From NCBI GenBank assembly GCA_022495005.1, contig JAGYXB010001055.1, forward strand, positions 124,001 through 188,000: 64,000 bases of DNA, given 5' to 3'. Under the pieces are notes generated by a model. That model made no database searches. It saw only the letters and a list, made by a program, of their open reading frames with translations, and was not told where the DNA came from. This document shows, piece after piece, positions 43,285 through 55,334 of this stretch. Positions within the stretch are counted from its first letter, which is position 1. Every line of letters begins with the position of its first letter. The stretch comes from Rhyacophila brunnea (Eukaryota; Arthropoda; Insecta; Trichoptera; Rhyacophilidae). Both the position numbers and the translations under genes were made by a program.

Positions 43285-43725
43285 ATCACCCTACGGTAAA
43301 TAATCACAGAGGGCTAAATCAAGCGAGCGCACAGGCCAGTTTATGTCGCCTCTCAGGGAGATCATCCGCCCGTGGAAGGCTTGTCTCAAAAAAATATTGA
43401 AACCCTGGCGGTGTGGGCTGTGGCCCTATCTTGCTGAAACCACACATTGTCCAGTTCCATTTCTTCGAGACCAGATAAAAAAAATCCTGGATCATTGTCA
43501 AATAACGGTATGAATTCACGGTTACAGCACAACCGTTTTCTTGAAAAAAGTAAGGGTGGATGATCTCTACTCTTGAAATTGCACACCATAGCGTGACACG
43601 ATCCGAATTAAATTTATTTCACTCCAGAACCGCATATTCTGTTTGTTAACACAGCCACTAAGGTGAAAATGAGCCTCGTCAGAAAAGAACACAAGTACGT
43701 CGTTGGGTAAGGGTCAAACAAGCAG
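43285..43725 (-). pseudogene. DD41D (rosa-like) mariner transposase remnant, copy 2
   Basis: Minus-strand frames give NDVLVFFSDEAHFHLSGCVN, KQNMRFW, then FQQDRATAHTARVSIFF and RGDINWPVRSLDLALCDYLP. These are the DEAHF first-aspartate block, the VNKQN.R.W block, the FQQD second-aspartate block and the RSxDL..CD third-acid block. The two later acid codons (43428-43430 and 43303-43305) are 122 bases apart, about 41 residues, fitting D41D. Several stops and frameshifts show decay. Both termini are unidentified. Confidence 0.7.
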
Positions 43726-43729
43726 CTCA

Positions 43730-45245
43730 CATGATATTTGTCAGGTTACATAATCACACAAGCACAAACCTTAAATCCAGCCCCTCTCATTGAGCTCTTC
43801 TTCTCCCCTCTGTAACCCCCACTAACTTCTCCATGCCGTTTTTTTTTAAATAAAGTTCCCACGCCCCACCTGTGTAAACAGGTGGGTACATATTGCTAAT
43901 ATTGAATTTCTTCGATTATTTTATTAGTCAATAATTGTAAAGGTTTATGCCATTATCAAACCTTGTAATAGTATATTTTATAGTTTAGCTATAATACTGC
44001 TAAACCATTATAGTATAACTATAAAAAATAGTATATGTGTACTTACTATAAATAATTATGTCAATGTGTTTAGGCACATTCGATATTAATCAGTTGGATT
44101 CGATATTAATCTCTTGAAAAAATACCTAGATACCTGTTATTCATTGCTATCATACACCTACATAAATATAAATATTCTTTAAATAAATTACATTTAGCGC
44201 TAAATAAATATAAATATTCCAATTCATATAAAGAGCAAAGTATGCTTGAAACTTACATACTTTAGAGTTGACGCTTATAATAAAGGCAACCAATAAATTT
44301 AAAAAAAAAAATGTTTACACCGCCTGACTTATCTACAAGTTTGTAGGTACAAAAGAGCTTTGGTGCTTTTTCGTTTTGTAAGTATCTACTTAGTTTTAAA
44401 AACCCCATAATATTTTTGCGTTATGCTCTTAAAGCCGAATGTTAGCACACAAAATAATATCAATCTTCCAGGAATGGGTGTTTGCTAACACAAGTTGAAA
44501 TATATTACACTTCTTCGCCAAAAAAAGATAACTTATTAAGAAAACTTGGCAGCATCTTCGAATTTGTAAACATTGTGTATCTGTATGCCATACAGTGTGA
44601 AAATTCTATTGTCAAAATAAAATTAACGACCATTCAGTAATACAATCTAGATCCAGACTCTGGAGGAGCTATTGATTATATGAATGTACTAAATTGCTCT
44701 TGAAGTCCGAGGTATAATCAATACGTCCTCCCGATAATATACATCAATCTTTATAAATCTTAACTAATAAACGAACTTGATTGTTTTAACAATAATTTTA
44801 TACAGTAATTTTTATCTATGATTGATATTTATTTAGACTGTGAATAATCTACCCTATTTTTATAACTCGGTCTCATGTCATATAATAAAGATGCCGGACA
44901 CCTATTCTACAATTATTCTATTGTATTGGTATTTATGAATATAATAGACGATCATTGAAAAGTACCTAAGTTCATTGCAAATTAATTGCATTTCAACTAA
45001 AATAAAACAATAAATATGACTTCTTTACTATCAAAAGCTCCATCCAAAAATAAAAACTATTAAGTACCTACCTAATTATAATAGTTCTCTTAAATACCAA
45101 TCTTAGAGTTTTATTTTTTTGGTAACGTATGGGTTTATAATTTTGTGAGTCTCGGGTCTAGTAAATATACATATAGTTTTTTTTTTCATTATGTGTTTAG
45201 ACCCAGAGTGTGGATCTAATAGCTTGATCAAGTGGCTAAAATCCT
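43730..45245. other. No recognised feature
   Basis: AT-rich. A short GC hairpin CCCACCTGT/ACAGGTGGG lies at 43867-43889. Otherwise nothing recognised. Confidence 0.5.
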
Positions 45246-45248
45246 AAA

Positions 45249-45420
45249 GCATGGCATGGCATGGCATGGCATAGCATAGCATGGCATGGCATGGCATGGC
45301 ATGGCATAGCATAGCATAGCATAGCATAGCATAGCATAGCATAGCATAGCATAGCATAGCATAGCATAGCATAGCATAGCATAGCATAGCATAGCATAGC
45401 ATAGCATAGATAGCATAGCA
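45249..45420. repeat. Pentanucleotide microsatellite (ATRGC)n
   Basis: About 34 units of ATGGC or ATAGC, with the ATGGC type at the left and a long uniform ATAGC tract at the right, plus one irregular unit near 45409. The period is 5, so every frame is free of stops in some phase; the apparent repetitive proteins are not genes. It abuts a fragment of repeat R at 45424. Confidence 0.95.
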
Positions 45421-45423
45421 TAA

Positions 45424-45495
45424 AAATCAATTGCAAGATTTGTATTGGAAAACAACCACCGGACAAACAAGAATACGATCTAAAAAAACGTGGTA
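45424..45495 (-). repeat. Repeat R, terminal fragment (copy D)
   Basis: Minus strand: TACCACGTTTTTTTAGATCG, then TTGTTTGTCCGGTGGTTGTT and TTGCAATTGATTTTTA. This is the first 70 or so bases of repeat R (10028-10110). It stops where the microsatellite begins. Confidence 0.6.
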
Positions 45496-45499
45496 ATAA

Positions 45500-46620
45500 A
45501 ACATATTCGAATAGGCCTAACTTTTTCCATAGTATGCTGTTAAATTCCGCTTCAAATGTGCGTTACGTTGCGTTACCATATTAGTTTTAAGCTACGAGAG
45601 TACTTTATTGTAGAACTGCTAATTTTGGCTATATACATACAGTTATAATTTTTTTTAATTATTTATTTATTTTGTTTAATGATTCATGAACAGAAAATAT
45701 GAAATACCTAGGCGACATGTATAATAACTGAAACATAAAATGATTTTTTTCCAATGAATAATATAAAAGATTTAAGAATTTAACACCCGTTATTGAATAT
45801 ACGTAAGCTACTTAATTTTTAATGTGTAGGTATATATCTAAGATTGTTCGAAATTTTGTATTTAAAATGGGTTTTTAAGAACTTGTGTAACGTGACATAA
45901 CATCACAAAAGGGACAAGGTTAAAATTCATGCGAAAGAGAAAGCTTGCAGTAACTTTATCCAATGTGTGTTGACAAAAAGTTCTCACATATTATTAATGA
46001 TAATGTATGACATATTTTTGGCTGCGTTAGCTTCTGCTTGCTAACATAATCTCAAAATGTAGATTTTTCTAAAGTGAACTAATAAATAAAAAGTAAAATG
46101 AGATACGAGCCACTTTTATTGCGGGAAAATATTTATAAAACGGTTTCACGTATAAAAGTATTTCTGCGCATATATTATTTTCTCTACTTGACAATAATGT
46201 AACAATAACTAACACATGCGAACGCGATACGAGCGTTATGCGTGAATGATATATTAGTACCATCTCAATCTGTTTCTTTGTTTTAAACAATAAACTGAAA
46301 TATTCAAAAAAGATTTACGACCCCTTTGTTCTCGCGGTTTGCGGTTTTATGAATTTTATAAAATAATGAACGCATTGCTCGAAAACCCACTGTATTTTCA
46401 AAATGAATACAATGCTCATATGCACATAAATTTTGATTACAATAAAACATTAAGTAGTAAGCACGTTTACCAGTTTATTTAAAATGAATTACTAATACTA
46501 TTTATAGTGGAACAACTTAACCTTGAAATTGCGCATTACTTAGGATAAATTCAACTATTGTTACCTTTATTATTTCCGACTGCTCCTACGTGAAGCATAT
46601 TGCATCATTTTATCTCGCTC
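45500..46620. other. No recognised feature
   Basis: AT-rich, nothing recognised. Confidence 0.5.
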
Positions 46621-46626
46621 GGCGAC

Positions 46627-46895
46627 CCCCTAGCAACCAATAATAGTGGATTGGATTACGGATTTCTTCCGAAATAACTTTTCATATAAAACAGAAATAA
46701 CTGAAAATGAATTCAATTCTACTTAAAGATGGCTAAAAGTATTTAAAAAAAAATGCATTGGCATAGTGTTCTGATATAATCTAAAAGTTTAAAATGTCTA
46801 GCTAGTCGGGAAGTTAGTTAAAAATCGATTGCAAGATTTTTACCGGATAAACAACCACCGGACAAGTAAGAATACGACCTAATAAAAACGTTGTA
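46627..46895 (-). repeat. Repeat R, truncated copy C
   Basis: Minus strand begins TACAACGTTTTTATTAGGTC and follows copy A through GATGGCTAAAAGTATT (as its inverse) to TTATTGGTTGCTAGGGG, where it stops. It lacks the last 160 or so bases and has about 20 extra bases near 46655-46675. Confidence 0.65.
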
Positions 46896-46899
46896 ATAA

Positions 46900-49395
46900 T
46901 AAAAATGAACCCGATTGATTGAAAAAATGATTCTCATTTTATTTGAACGTTTAACCATAATGGATATTCTTTATTAACGTAATAGAAATAACTCATTAAG
47001 TCGTTTTAGTGCGAGTATTACATAAATACAAATTCTTTGCTATCAATGATTCTTCTCATTTCTATTTGAATGTCAGTTAGTCTCAGATATAAATCTAACT
47101 TCCTGAAAATAGCGTTCCGTGTCTCGCGAGCCCATAATGGGGACGCCAAGAAGCAAGCAAGCTTTAATGCTTGTGATAATTAAATGTCCTAATTTTTCAT
47201 CGTGCTTTAGAATCAGGTGGGTACAAAGCTTTCTTACAAAATACTTGGAACGTCATCATTGTTTTCAGGTAGGTCAGGGACTTCAAACTTCTTCAAGGCG
47301 ATGTGTTTAACGTGCCTTTCACATTAATGGATGCAAGAAATTAAATATGTCGTAAGGTTGTCAATCGTTGTTGGAAGGCAAATCAATGTAAGCATTTAAC
47401 GAGATCAATGATATTTTTATATATATTTTGACAACATTATTAAAATATGATCGTAGTATTGTAAACCTAATACATACAATACTCTACATTACGTTTCTTT
47501 TCATAACTGATATTATACTAGTTAACTTTTGGTACCAGTTTTACCGTGACAATGACAGATAACAAAGAATTTGAACTCTATACCTCTAGACAGAATAATT
47601 ATTATATATTAGGAATTTTGAAGGCAGTTCGATTTTCGAATTAAACGATTATACGTCTGGTTATATTGGTTACAATTTCATTATTTTTCTTTTTCTAGTG
47701 ACAGCCCTTACAACAAAATGGTGGCTTGCATTCTGGTTTAATGTCTGTTACTTTGTTTAGGTACATAACTTACGTTCGCATTTATCGATATTTTACATGA
47801 CTATTTGTCTTACAAAAAATGGTACATGTGTTGCTTTTAATTGCCTACATAAATTAGACGAAGAACTATTTTTTCATTAGCATTCATATTTATATAAGTG
47901 TTATATATTTAAAATAAATCTCTGCATTGATATTATGGCAATACGTGAGATGCATGAAATACCAAATTGAAGTGGAATTTAATTAGACATTCTATTTTCT
48001 TGTTTTGGCAATATCTGCACATAGAATCATGTAAGTATGTAATTAACCAATTAGTTGAATCCTAAATTATGTTAAATTAATGTCATAATAAATGTGTGAA
48101 GTTATCTTTAAATAAATCTGCAATAAGCATTCACCTTTAGCTAACTTAATCAGTAGACCATAGTTCATTGTTTTGTTTCAATGTCATACATTTAGGTTCC
48201 ATCTCTATAAATAGCAGAAGGTTTTTTAACATATTTAAATCTATCGATCTATAGAGCCTTATCTAATAATAATAGTATTTACCGTAGGTATATATGCCAA
48301 ATAAATCTTCAAGTTCACCAATCACCAAGGTCCAAGACTATAAATGGGAAAATTGCAAATTACAATTTTTATATTGGTGTTATATAGTGAAAGTGGAAAA
48401 TTATATCTATCTACGCTCATGCTTTACCACAAGATAACCTGCGCAAACCAGTTTGTATCGGGAGGCCTGTGTGTATGGACGGGAAAACTGTAACTCGCGC
48501 AAGCGCTGTAAAAGTGTTTTTTCCACAAACTATCCCGCGCAGGCAAGTTGCTGCCGTCTAGCCGGCACATTAGTACATATAAATAAATGCTTTTTAATGT
48601 ACCATTATCTTCAGTCGTAGTGATTATCGTTGTATCCATAGTAAATATCTGATTGTTCCTGGTTTTATAATGGAAACAATACATCTTGTCGAAAAGTCAT
48701 ATTATAATAGTTCAATTTAAATGCACCCAGTGCCTCTATATTCTGCAATAAACGGTACACAAAAAGACTGACTTGGGCTTCGAATTGAATATTATTTTGT
48801 GGACTACCACAATAAAAATCAAATTACAGTAGCAACGTGTCAGTTTTCCGGTAACAGCTGCACTTGGAAGACGGTGTGACGAAAATCTCCTAATATATAT
48901 ATACCTACAATATAAATGACGAAGAACGGGACGACCATTGATACCTGGGTGAGAATTGATCAGTAGCGTCATTGAAGGAAAAGACACACCAGTAACGATA
49001 ACATGACAGAGTGTTATAGCTAGAGAGTAATTATTGTCGTAAAAACAAAATAACAATTAATTTCATATTTCGGATTCAGTAAGTTTCTTGCCATAATAAT
49101 TATTCTAAGGAAGATTATGTCTAAAATTAAACACCACTCATGAAGGCTGCTGAAGCAATGGTTGGACGGAGTAGAGAAACCGATTCTATGATGAAACTAT
49201 TTATAGTTCGTGTCCGGAAACTTGTACGTATGCAGTTCGCCGTATCACACTTCACCGTGAAATGTTGTATCGGAAATATATGAACGTAAATTATTAAAGA
49301 CCTTCCAACTTATTTGGCTGGTATAGTCAACTGACATAAAATTCATGTCTACATAAAACACTTCTTGTCGGTTTACACTTCACAGGAAGCCAGTA
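46900..49395. other. No recognised feature
   Basis: AT-rich. Several open frames of 60-106 codons (for example 48736-49056, minus) match nothing I know. No repeat shared with the rest of the window was noticed. Confidence 0.45.
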
Positions 49396-49399
49396 GCAA

Positions 49400-49455
49400 A
49401 CAAATTTTGAAAATAGCCGATATACTGGATTATTTGTTATGTTAGGTTTTCATTC
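49400..49455. repeat. Half of the telomere-unit hairpin
   Basis: AAATTTTGAAAATAGCCGAT then ACTGGATTATTTGTTATGTTAGG matches one arm of the hairpin at 15222-15426, including the start of the TTAGG core. The second arm is absent. Confidence 0.5.
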
Positions 49456-49459
49456 TTGA

Positions 49460-50540
49460 ATTCATGAATTTTTCCAAAATTAGCTATGAATATTGAATAA
49501 ATGTTCATATTGAATCTAATAACGGTTATCTCTTTCCGATAAGAAAGCTCTGTGTCACGGTGAAATGTTTTACGTACAATATACATGTAACCATTATAAA
49601 TAGTAATCTGTTGTAACTCAGTCGGTAATTGTATGACCGATAACTCATCGTAAAATGGAAAATATTTAATTTTGAAAAATCTTTACAAACTATTGCAAAT
49701 CTTTCCAAAAGATTTATTTTCCGACAGTTGTTTGAGTTGTTCAATGTTCATGCATTGTCATAATGGAAATTAGACATGTTATCTTGGAAACCCAAAAACG
49801 GCGGTATAACAATCGAACATGTTTCACGCTTAGCTATTATGGGTGCTTTGACGTTTAGATTGGTGGGTAATCATAATTTCGGGGAAACATGTGTCGCCAT
49901 CTTGAGATCCTCTGCAGCGAGCAGACAATTGAAGTCGGCGATAATAGATGGCAGCTCTTTTACTTTATGGCGCGTTCATTTCATAATGTCTTTTGTGATT
50001 CCACGAAGTAAACGTCGCAATAAAGCGGCGTTTAAATCCGAATTATCATTCATGGAACCAAGGTATAACAATAACTACATAAGCAAATAAAATTTGACAT
50101 AGATACGCTAGAAAAATATCAAGACTGTGCCGGACATAACTAAACAACCATGATGCCTATCTAATAACTCATCTGCCAGTAATATACCAATAATAATTAA
50201 TAGTCATACTCAAATTAAGAAAAAAAATGTTGTAGCATTAAATTTATCAGATAAGACTCTTAAATTTGTGAATATACTTTACTAGAATAGGATAAAGAGC
50301 GACGACATTCTGATTGTTATTGATAATAATAAATTAACATTTTTCTTATCAAACGGAATAACAATGCTACGTAAATTCTTTATGTAATCATGTAAATCAT
50401 AACTACCTAAAATACCCACAACCAGAAGTTGATTGACTAAGCGGGTAACTAGGAGAAATTTGGGTAAGCCAACAAATCCCAAATGCAAAATATTTTCGTA
50501 AACATTTTTACTTGTTGCAAATCGTGAACAATGAATGCTT
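49460..50540. other. No recognised feature
   Basis: A 104-codon frame at 49776-50090 (plus) lies in less AT-rich DNA but has no domain, signal peptide or motif that I recognise. I do not call it a gene. Confidence 0.4.
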
Positions 50541-50550
50541 GTATAGATTC

Positions 50551-51237
50551 CAGTGGCGAAGGGTGACTTTTGGAAAGAGGTAGGCTGCGGAGATCTGATG
50601 AAAAGAACACACTTGTCATGTATACTTACGAGAAATAAGAAGATAATACGATATTACTACTAATGAACACATTAATGACAACGACACACTAATTTAATGA
50701 AATTTCAAAAACTCACCGACGACAGAAAATTAAGCGATCAGTTTAAGTTACGTATTTTTTCAATACATTTATACACATCAAAAATCATTAGATAAAAGTT
50801 CTTTTTATTTTTAAAAACAGTCTATATGTATATTCGATTAAACACCATAGAAATTATTTTTTTAAATTATCTAATTATTAATTATTTAGTTTTAGGCTCT
50901 GCGATCGGAGCTTACCTTAGTTCATACAATTCGATAGACTGGGCGGGGCTACGTGACGTAAAGTCCATATGAAAAAAATTGAGAATTATTTGAAACATAA
51001 TCCTACCTTTATTAACGTCAAGACAGATGGCGCGCTGTGGTATATTTTTTAAAACCTTTCCAGATTATTTTGTTATTATCTGTGTAATTACATTCCTACA
51101 CATACGGCATCTCTCGTCGACAAAATAAATTATTTTATAGAATATATAATCAAGTGATATGCAATATGCAATTAAAAAATATTTTTATTAAGAAGATAGG
51201 CTTCAAATAATCGCCTAGTATGGAGTCTTCGCCACTG
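50551..51237. mobile_element. hAT-type MITE, perfect 8-bp duplication
   Basis: CAGTGGCGAAG at the left and CTTCGCCACTG at the right are exact inverse ends. ATAGATTC stands outside both (50543-50550 and 51238-51245), a perfect 8-bp target duplication. The right 100 bases match 12171-12800 and the left end shares GGTAGGCTG with 6333-7186. No coding capacity. Confidence 0.92.
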
Positions 51238-51336
51238 ATAGATTCCAAATAATTATGACAAATATAGAAAATTAAAACCGTTAAATCAGTATCATGCGCA
51301 ATGAGTCTTTGCTCCTTGATATATTATTGTGCTTGT

Positions 51337-51480
51337 TGAACATACATAATTTGAATACATCTCATGCACACTATAATAAATCTTCTTGTAGAAAAAAAAT
51401 ACGACACCCGACGGGACTTGAACTTGTATCCGCTGGATTCGCACCGAATTTTGTGGCTTTATTATAAAATCTGATGGATT
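51337..51480 (-). repeat. SINE-A copy, tail and partial head
   Basis: Minus strand: box B-like AGTTCAAGTCCCGTCG, then a T-rich linker and tail with TTCAAATTATGTATGTTCAA. The box A half is degenerate or lost. Confidence 0.6.
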
Positions 51481-51577
51481 GGTACATTAAAGAAGAGCTG
51501 AAAATGTAGAATTGAGACCTATTATTCGATAGGCCAGAAGTTTGCACCCTACAGTTAGGTCAAACTAATATCTTAGT

Positions 51578-51797
51578 CAGCACTCGAAATGGAGAATTTT
51601 ACGAACCGGAGCGCTCGGTAATTGTATGAAAATATTAAGATAGTTATCTAATTTTATGTGTTTTATAAAAAAATAAGTGGGTGATTTTTTGTTATAATAT
51701 TATGGCCATTCTAGCTCAAATGGTATAATTATTTTTTCCATGAGATGGAATGACAATGACCGGCGCTCCGGTGCGTTTCGGTCCATTTCGAGACCTG
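51578..51797. mobile_element. hAT-type MITE with CAGCACTCGAAATGGA terminus
   Basis: Left CAGCACTCGAAATGGA and right TCCATTTCGAGACCTG are inverted termini. Subterminal GGAGCGC occurs on both sides. ATCTTAGT (51570-51577) and GTCTTAGT (51798-51805) form an 8-bp duplication with one mismatch. A longer relative lies at 61385-61797. Confidence 0.85.
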
Positions 51798-51805
51798 GTC
51801 TTAGT

Positions 51806-52520
51806 TCAATAAACCTAAACGTCTGTGCCTACATGAACCATCAAACGTTGAGTTCGACTGCTAGTAAGATTGTCAATTATTAACAACAACTTTAAATCAA
51901 ATTATTAGGAATTCAACAATACATATTGATAAATGTTGATGTTCCATAGTTTATTGTACATTTGAAAATAAATATTTTTATTTTTTTATTTGATGTACGT
52001 GTATGTAAAGTTTTTTTTTATATCAATCACTTATGTATAAAATTAAACAACGGTTATATGATTTATTTTATACTATTGTGTTCACCATTTTCTTTCAGTC
52101 ATCCAGTAGATAAGTGAGATAAGACATCTGTTAACCGAATCTAATCTTTAGCATTTTCTATCTGGAGAAAAACACGCTGACACAAGCTGAAATTTTAAAA
52201 CCGCGTCGTTGGCAAAACGTTGCGTGGCAGTTGACCTCTCAACGCATTATTATATCAATGGCACACATATTTAAGCCTATCTACGCACCAATAGAAAGTA
52301 TAGAAATATCACGCATACGAAACTATAACATAAATACTTTGATTTGAAGACAGTATTGTGAATTTTTCGTATTAAAAAACTTAATGCAGATTTCTACTTT
52401 TTAGTATGGTTGAATTAGTAATCAGAGAAAAAATAATGCAGTATGCATTGACCCATTTAATCATGGCCATTCAATCAAATATATTATTTAAATTATTTTC
52501 ACAATTTCCATCATTGTTAC
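51806..52520. other. No recognised feature
   Basis: AT-rich, nothing recognised. Confidence 0.5.
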
Positions 52521-52523
52521 CGT

Positions 52524-52678
52524 CCTACAAACTTATCTAAAGAACGGTCAAAAATGGAACTACGAACTATCATATGGACGCCATTCCAATATCAGATTCT
52601 GTCCAGTTGCGAGTCTTGGTTGGGTAGATTTCGACAGTGGCTCCCCCAATCCACTCTATAGATAAGTTTGTAGGTCTG
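52524..52678. mobile_element. MITE H copy 1 (CAGACCTACAAACTTATCT)
   Basis: Right end AGATAAGTTTGTAGGTCTG followed by TA (52679-52680); the left end begins CCTACAAACTTATCTAAAG and has lost its outer bases. The interior TGGAACTACGAACTA, CGAGTCTTG and TTTCGACAGTGGCTCCCCC are shared with 53046-53217 in the same orientation. Confidence 0.7.
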
Positions 52679-52804
52679 TAGCTGATTTGACATTTCGTTA
52701 TTTTGACTTTCAATAATTGTTTGCCCTGGTAAGGATGCAGAGCAGTACGGGTTCCAAGAATTTCTTTTTTTCTTTTTTCTTTTGACCATGTCCGATCCTA
52801 ATAG

Positions 52805-52985
52805 GATCATATAGGCCTCCACAGAGTAGAGGTTTGTATTGACAGATTTTGTTTTTTACGAGAAATGGATGTCAACCACTTGCTCAACCTATTAGGTCCA
52901 TACCCTGACACCCACAAATTGAAAAACAATATGTGTACTTGCCAGACCCAGGATTCGAACCTGGGACCCACGGCGTTATAGTCCA
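52805..52985 (-). repeat. SINE-B copy (tRNA-derived)
   Basis: Minus strand: box B-like GGTTCGAATCCTGGGTCTGG, then the tail TGGACCTAATAGGTTGAGC, AAGTGGTTGACATCCATTTC and CTCTGTGGAGGCCTAT. The tail is more complete than in 1775-1940. It lies between the two MITE H copies. Confidence 0.65.
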
Positions 52986-53045
52986 CGCTTAAGCCAATAA
53001 ATAAAAAACGGTCTCTATTTGAAAATCAAACATACAATGTGTATA

Positions 53046-53217
53046 CAGACCTACCAAACTTATATGTAGAATGGCCAAAATGGAACTACGAACTACCATA
53101 GGACGCCATTTTGAAAGTTTCATTTGAATGTCAGATTTTGTCCAGTTACGAGTCTTGATTGGGTAGTTTTCGACAGTGGCTCCCCCATCCCATTCTTCAG
53201 ATAAGTTTGTAGGTCTG
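53046..53217. mobile_element. MITE H copy 2
   Basis: Left CAGACCTACCAAACTTATAT and right AGATAAGTTTGTAGGTCTG are inverted ends, with TA on both sides (53044-53045 and 53218-53219). This fits a Tc1/mariner-type origin. Same orientation as copy 1, about 370 bases away. Confidence 0.8.
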
Positions 53218-53224
53218 TACCGAA

Positions 53225-53685
53225 TTATTGAGCAGATTATGAATCAACGAGTATGTACGAGCTAACAGACGGGATCTGATGTAACGTATTGGTCAATCCC
53301 ATCGTAATCAGCCTGCCTTTCCGGAATTGAACCGACATGCTCTAGCTATATAATTGTTACATTTCTAAAAGTTCAATTTATACATAAAAAAATACTGCTC
53401 AGCATATCTCACTACAAAGAATTTTCCAAAGTTTTTGATTGGTTTGGTTTGTTTCATGGGCCCTGGCCGAATTCAAATTAGCAATGCGGGTAGACGAACG
53501 GTCAATAAGGTATCTTTCTCAGCCGGCACAATTGTCATTTGACTAGCATCAAGTAGAGTAGTTTGCGTGCGAAAGTCCTTACAGAAACCCCGATAGTAAA
53601 TTCGAGGTATCCATAAAGGCATCTAGAAAAAAAATATTCTTTTATTTGACCGCCAAATGCTAGTACCAGCTTGTTTGTAATAAAC
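53225..53685. other. No recognised feature
   Basis: Unassigned. A faint box B-like GGTTCAATTCCGG (minus) lies near 53320-53332 but no partner box A is clear. Confidence 0.4.
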
Positions 53686-53689
53686 TATG

Positions 53690-53995
53690 TCTTTTATTCA
53701 AATGAATAATGCACAAAATTTTGAGAATGTAACTTTCCAAATATTGAACATACATAACTTGAAAACACGTCAGATACATACCCACTAGAAAAAAACATAT
53801 TTGAAAAAAATACGAACCTCGACGGGATTTGAACCCGTATAACCATTGGTGTAGCGCCAATCTTAAAGCAAAGATTGGCGCGATACCAATCGTTATACGG
53901 GTGCAAATCGCGTCGAGGTTCGTATTTTTTCAAATATGATTTTTTTCTGGTGGGTATATAGGTATCTGAAGAGTTTTCAAGTTATGCATGTTCAG
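53690..53995. repeat. Head-to-head SINE-A palindrome
   Basis: A minus-strand SINE-A (53690-53872) and a plus-strand SINE-A (53873-53995) meet inside their tRNA-like heads: ...GCGCCAATCTT, AAAGC, AAGATTGGCGC.... Both are cut at the same point, upstream of the anticodon-like stem, so both have box B but neither has box A. Arms match for about 115 bases, including CCTCGACGGGATTTGAACCC against its inverse with three changes. It would fold into a long hairpin. Confidence 0.85.
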
Positions 53996-53999
53996 CTTG

Positions 54000-54840
54000 T
54001 TTGAATCAAAATATTGGTATCTGTATGTATGACATAAACACTATGTATGACAAATCTAAATATTCTAAACAATGATGGTTCGGTTTATTTTCCGGCTATA
54101 TTTTGTTATTTGCTATTTTAATACCATTACTGTAATGAAAAATACTTAATAAATACTTAGAGTGAAATTGTAAGATTCTCAAGCTTTAACGAAGCACCAA
54201 GCAGTAAAAACATTCTGTTATTTTACAAGTTCCTTCGTCTTATCTACGCGGCATCTGCAATCCGCACAGCCACCGAACATAAGGTCAATCTAACCTCAGG
54301 AATGCTAAACAATTAAAGTGAACGCGCGAGGGGCGGGTCGTGAATCCGTTAAGGACGACGCCTCAGATCGGTACACTTTTGTACGTTAACACATTCCCGA
54401 CCGGAGTTGACGAGCGACAATTTGCCATTCGCAAGAAGCGGTGTGGGGCAAGTGTGATACTTGAACAGTTACGCTTTGTAAACTCAAATGCGCAAAACTT
54501 TACACCAATGAGAATTGTAACTGAAAGAATTGTTAAAATAACCTTCTTGAAAATGTTAGTTGCTGAAAAATAGTTAAATATATATATTTAAAAATACCTA
54601 CATGAAATTTATTAATCTTCAAAGTTACACATAACTATTTGGATAATATATTATTATCTCACACTTCTTATGCCTAGCTACATTTACAAGATAGTAATTA
54701 AATTTTTCTGAGCTTTATTCAACCAGTATGCTCTTCGTTAATCTGAAAATATCGATCATGCTGGCTAACAATGGTCTGCACTCTGCTCACACCAAAACAA
54801 CTCACCAAAGCATTGTTTCTTCATCATCATTTATGGCACT
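54000..54840. other. No recognised feature
   Basis: A less AT-rich stretch at 54240-54440 (CGCGCGAGGGGCGGGTCGTG) has an open frame at 54340-54573 with no motif I recognise. Confidence 0.45.
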
Positions 54841-54849
54841 ACAACCCTT

Positions 54850-55330
54850 GGCGGGTTTTGACGTCCTTCAAAAACTTCCTCCGTCCTGGACGATTCAGCG
54901 CCGACACTCTCCGATTGCTTTGACCGAGCATTTTTAAATCTTCTGTGGCGCAGTCTAGCCATCTCAATTTCGACCATCCAGGTCTATCTTGCTGTTATAT
55001 TTACAGCGCAGTCTCAGCATTTTCATATGTCACGTGATCGTTCCACTCCCATAAAGTGTATACAGTTCGTCATTATACCTTGACCTCTAAATGCTATATT
55101 CTTGAATATCCCCAAAGATTCTTCTCAAAACTATCATCTCAGAGATATTCATTTTTATCTCATCCTGTTTGCTGAGTGCCCAGCATTGTTTCATTTGTTT
55201 CAATCCGACATGTAATGAATCTTTTTATACCTCTTAGGTAGTCTGTAACTTGCCCGATTTAGGCGTCAGCTCCTTGATTCTGGCGGAGTATTTCCTGGAG
55301 TTCCTATCATCCCGGTGGAACAGTACTGTA
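54850..55330 (-). pseudogene. Non-LTR RT C-terminal remnant
   Basis: Minus-strand frames read CWALSKQDE, VLRRIFGDI, YNDELYTLYG, GWSKLRWLDCATEDLKML, then RKFLKDVKTRQGL and a stop near 54851. The order (ECWTLTK.DE, LRRIFG, ELY.LYGE, RPKLRWLDCV.EDLK.LG, WR..L...KT..GL-stop) is that of insect endonuclease-RT C-termini. Frames change at least twice. After the stop the CATCATCATTTATGGCACTA region (as written on the plus strand, 54823-54842) is a typical 3' end. RT catalytic motifs are absent. It is related to, but not the same copy type as, the 42.7 kb remnant. Confidence 0.65.
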
Positions 55331-55334
55331 CAAT

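Noticed and set aside
45228..45470. Repetitive open frames rich in CYAML and similar units
   Set aside because: They are translations of the pentanucleotide microsatellite, present in several frames at once.
49130..49210. RT-like piece reading KQWLDGVEKP
   Set aside because: A single short block without neighbours in any frame.
49776..50090. 104-codon open frame
   Set aside because: No domain, no repeat relationship and no gene structure; insufficient to call a gene.
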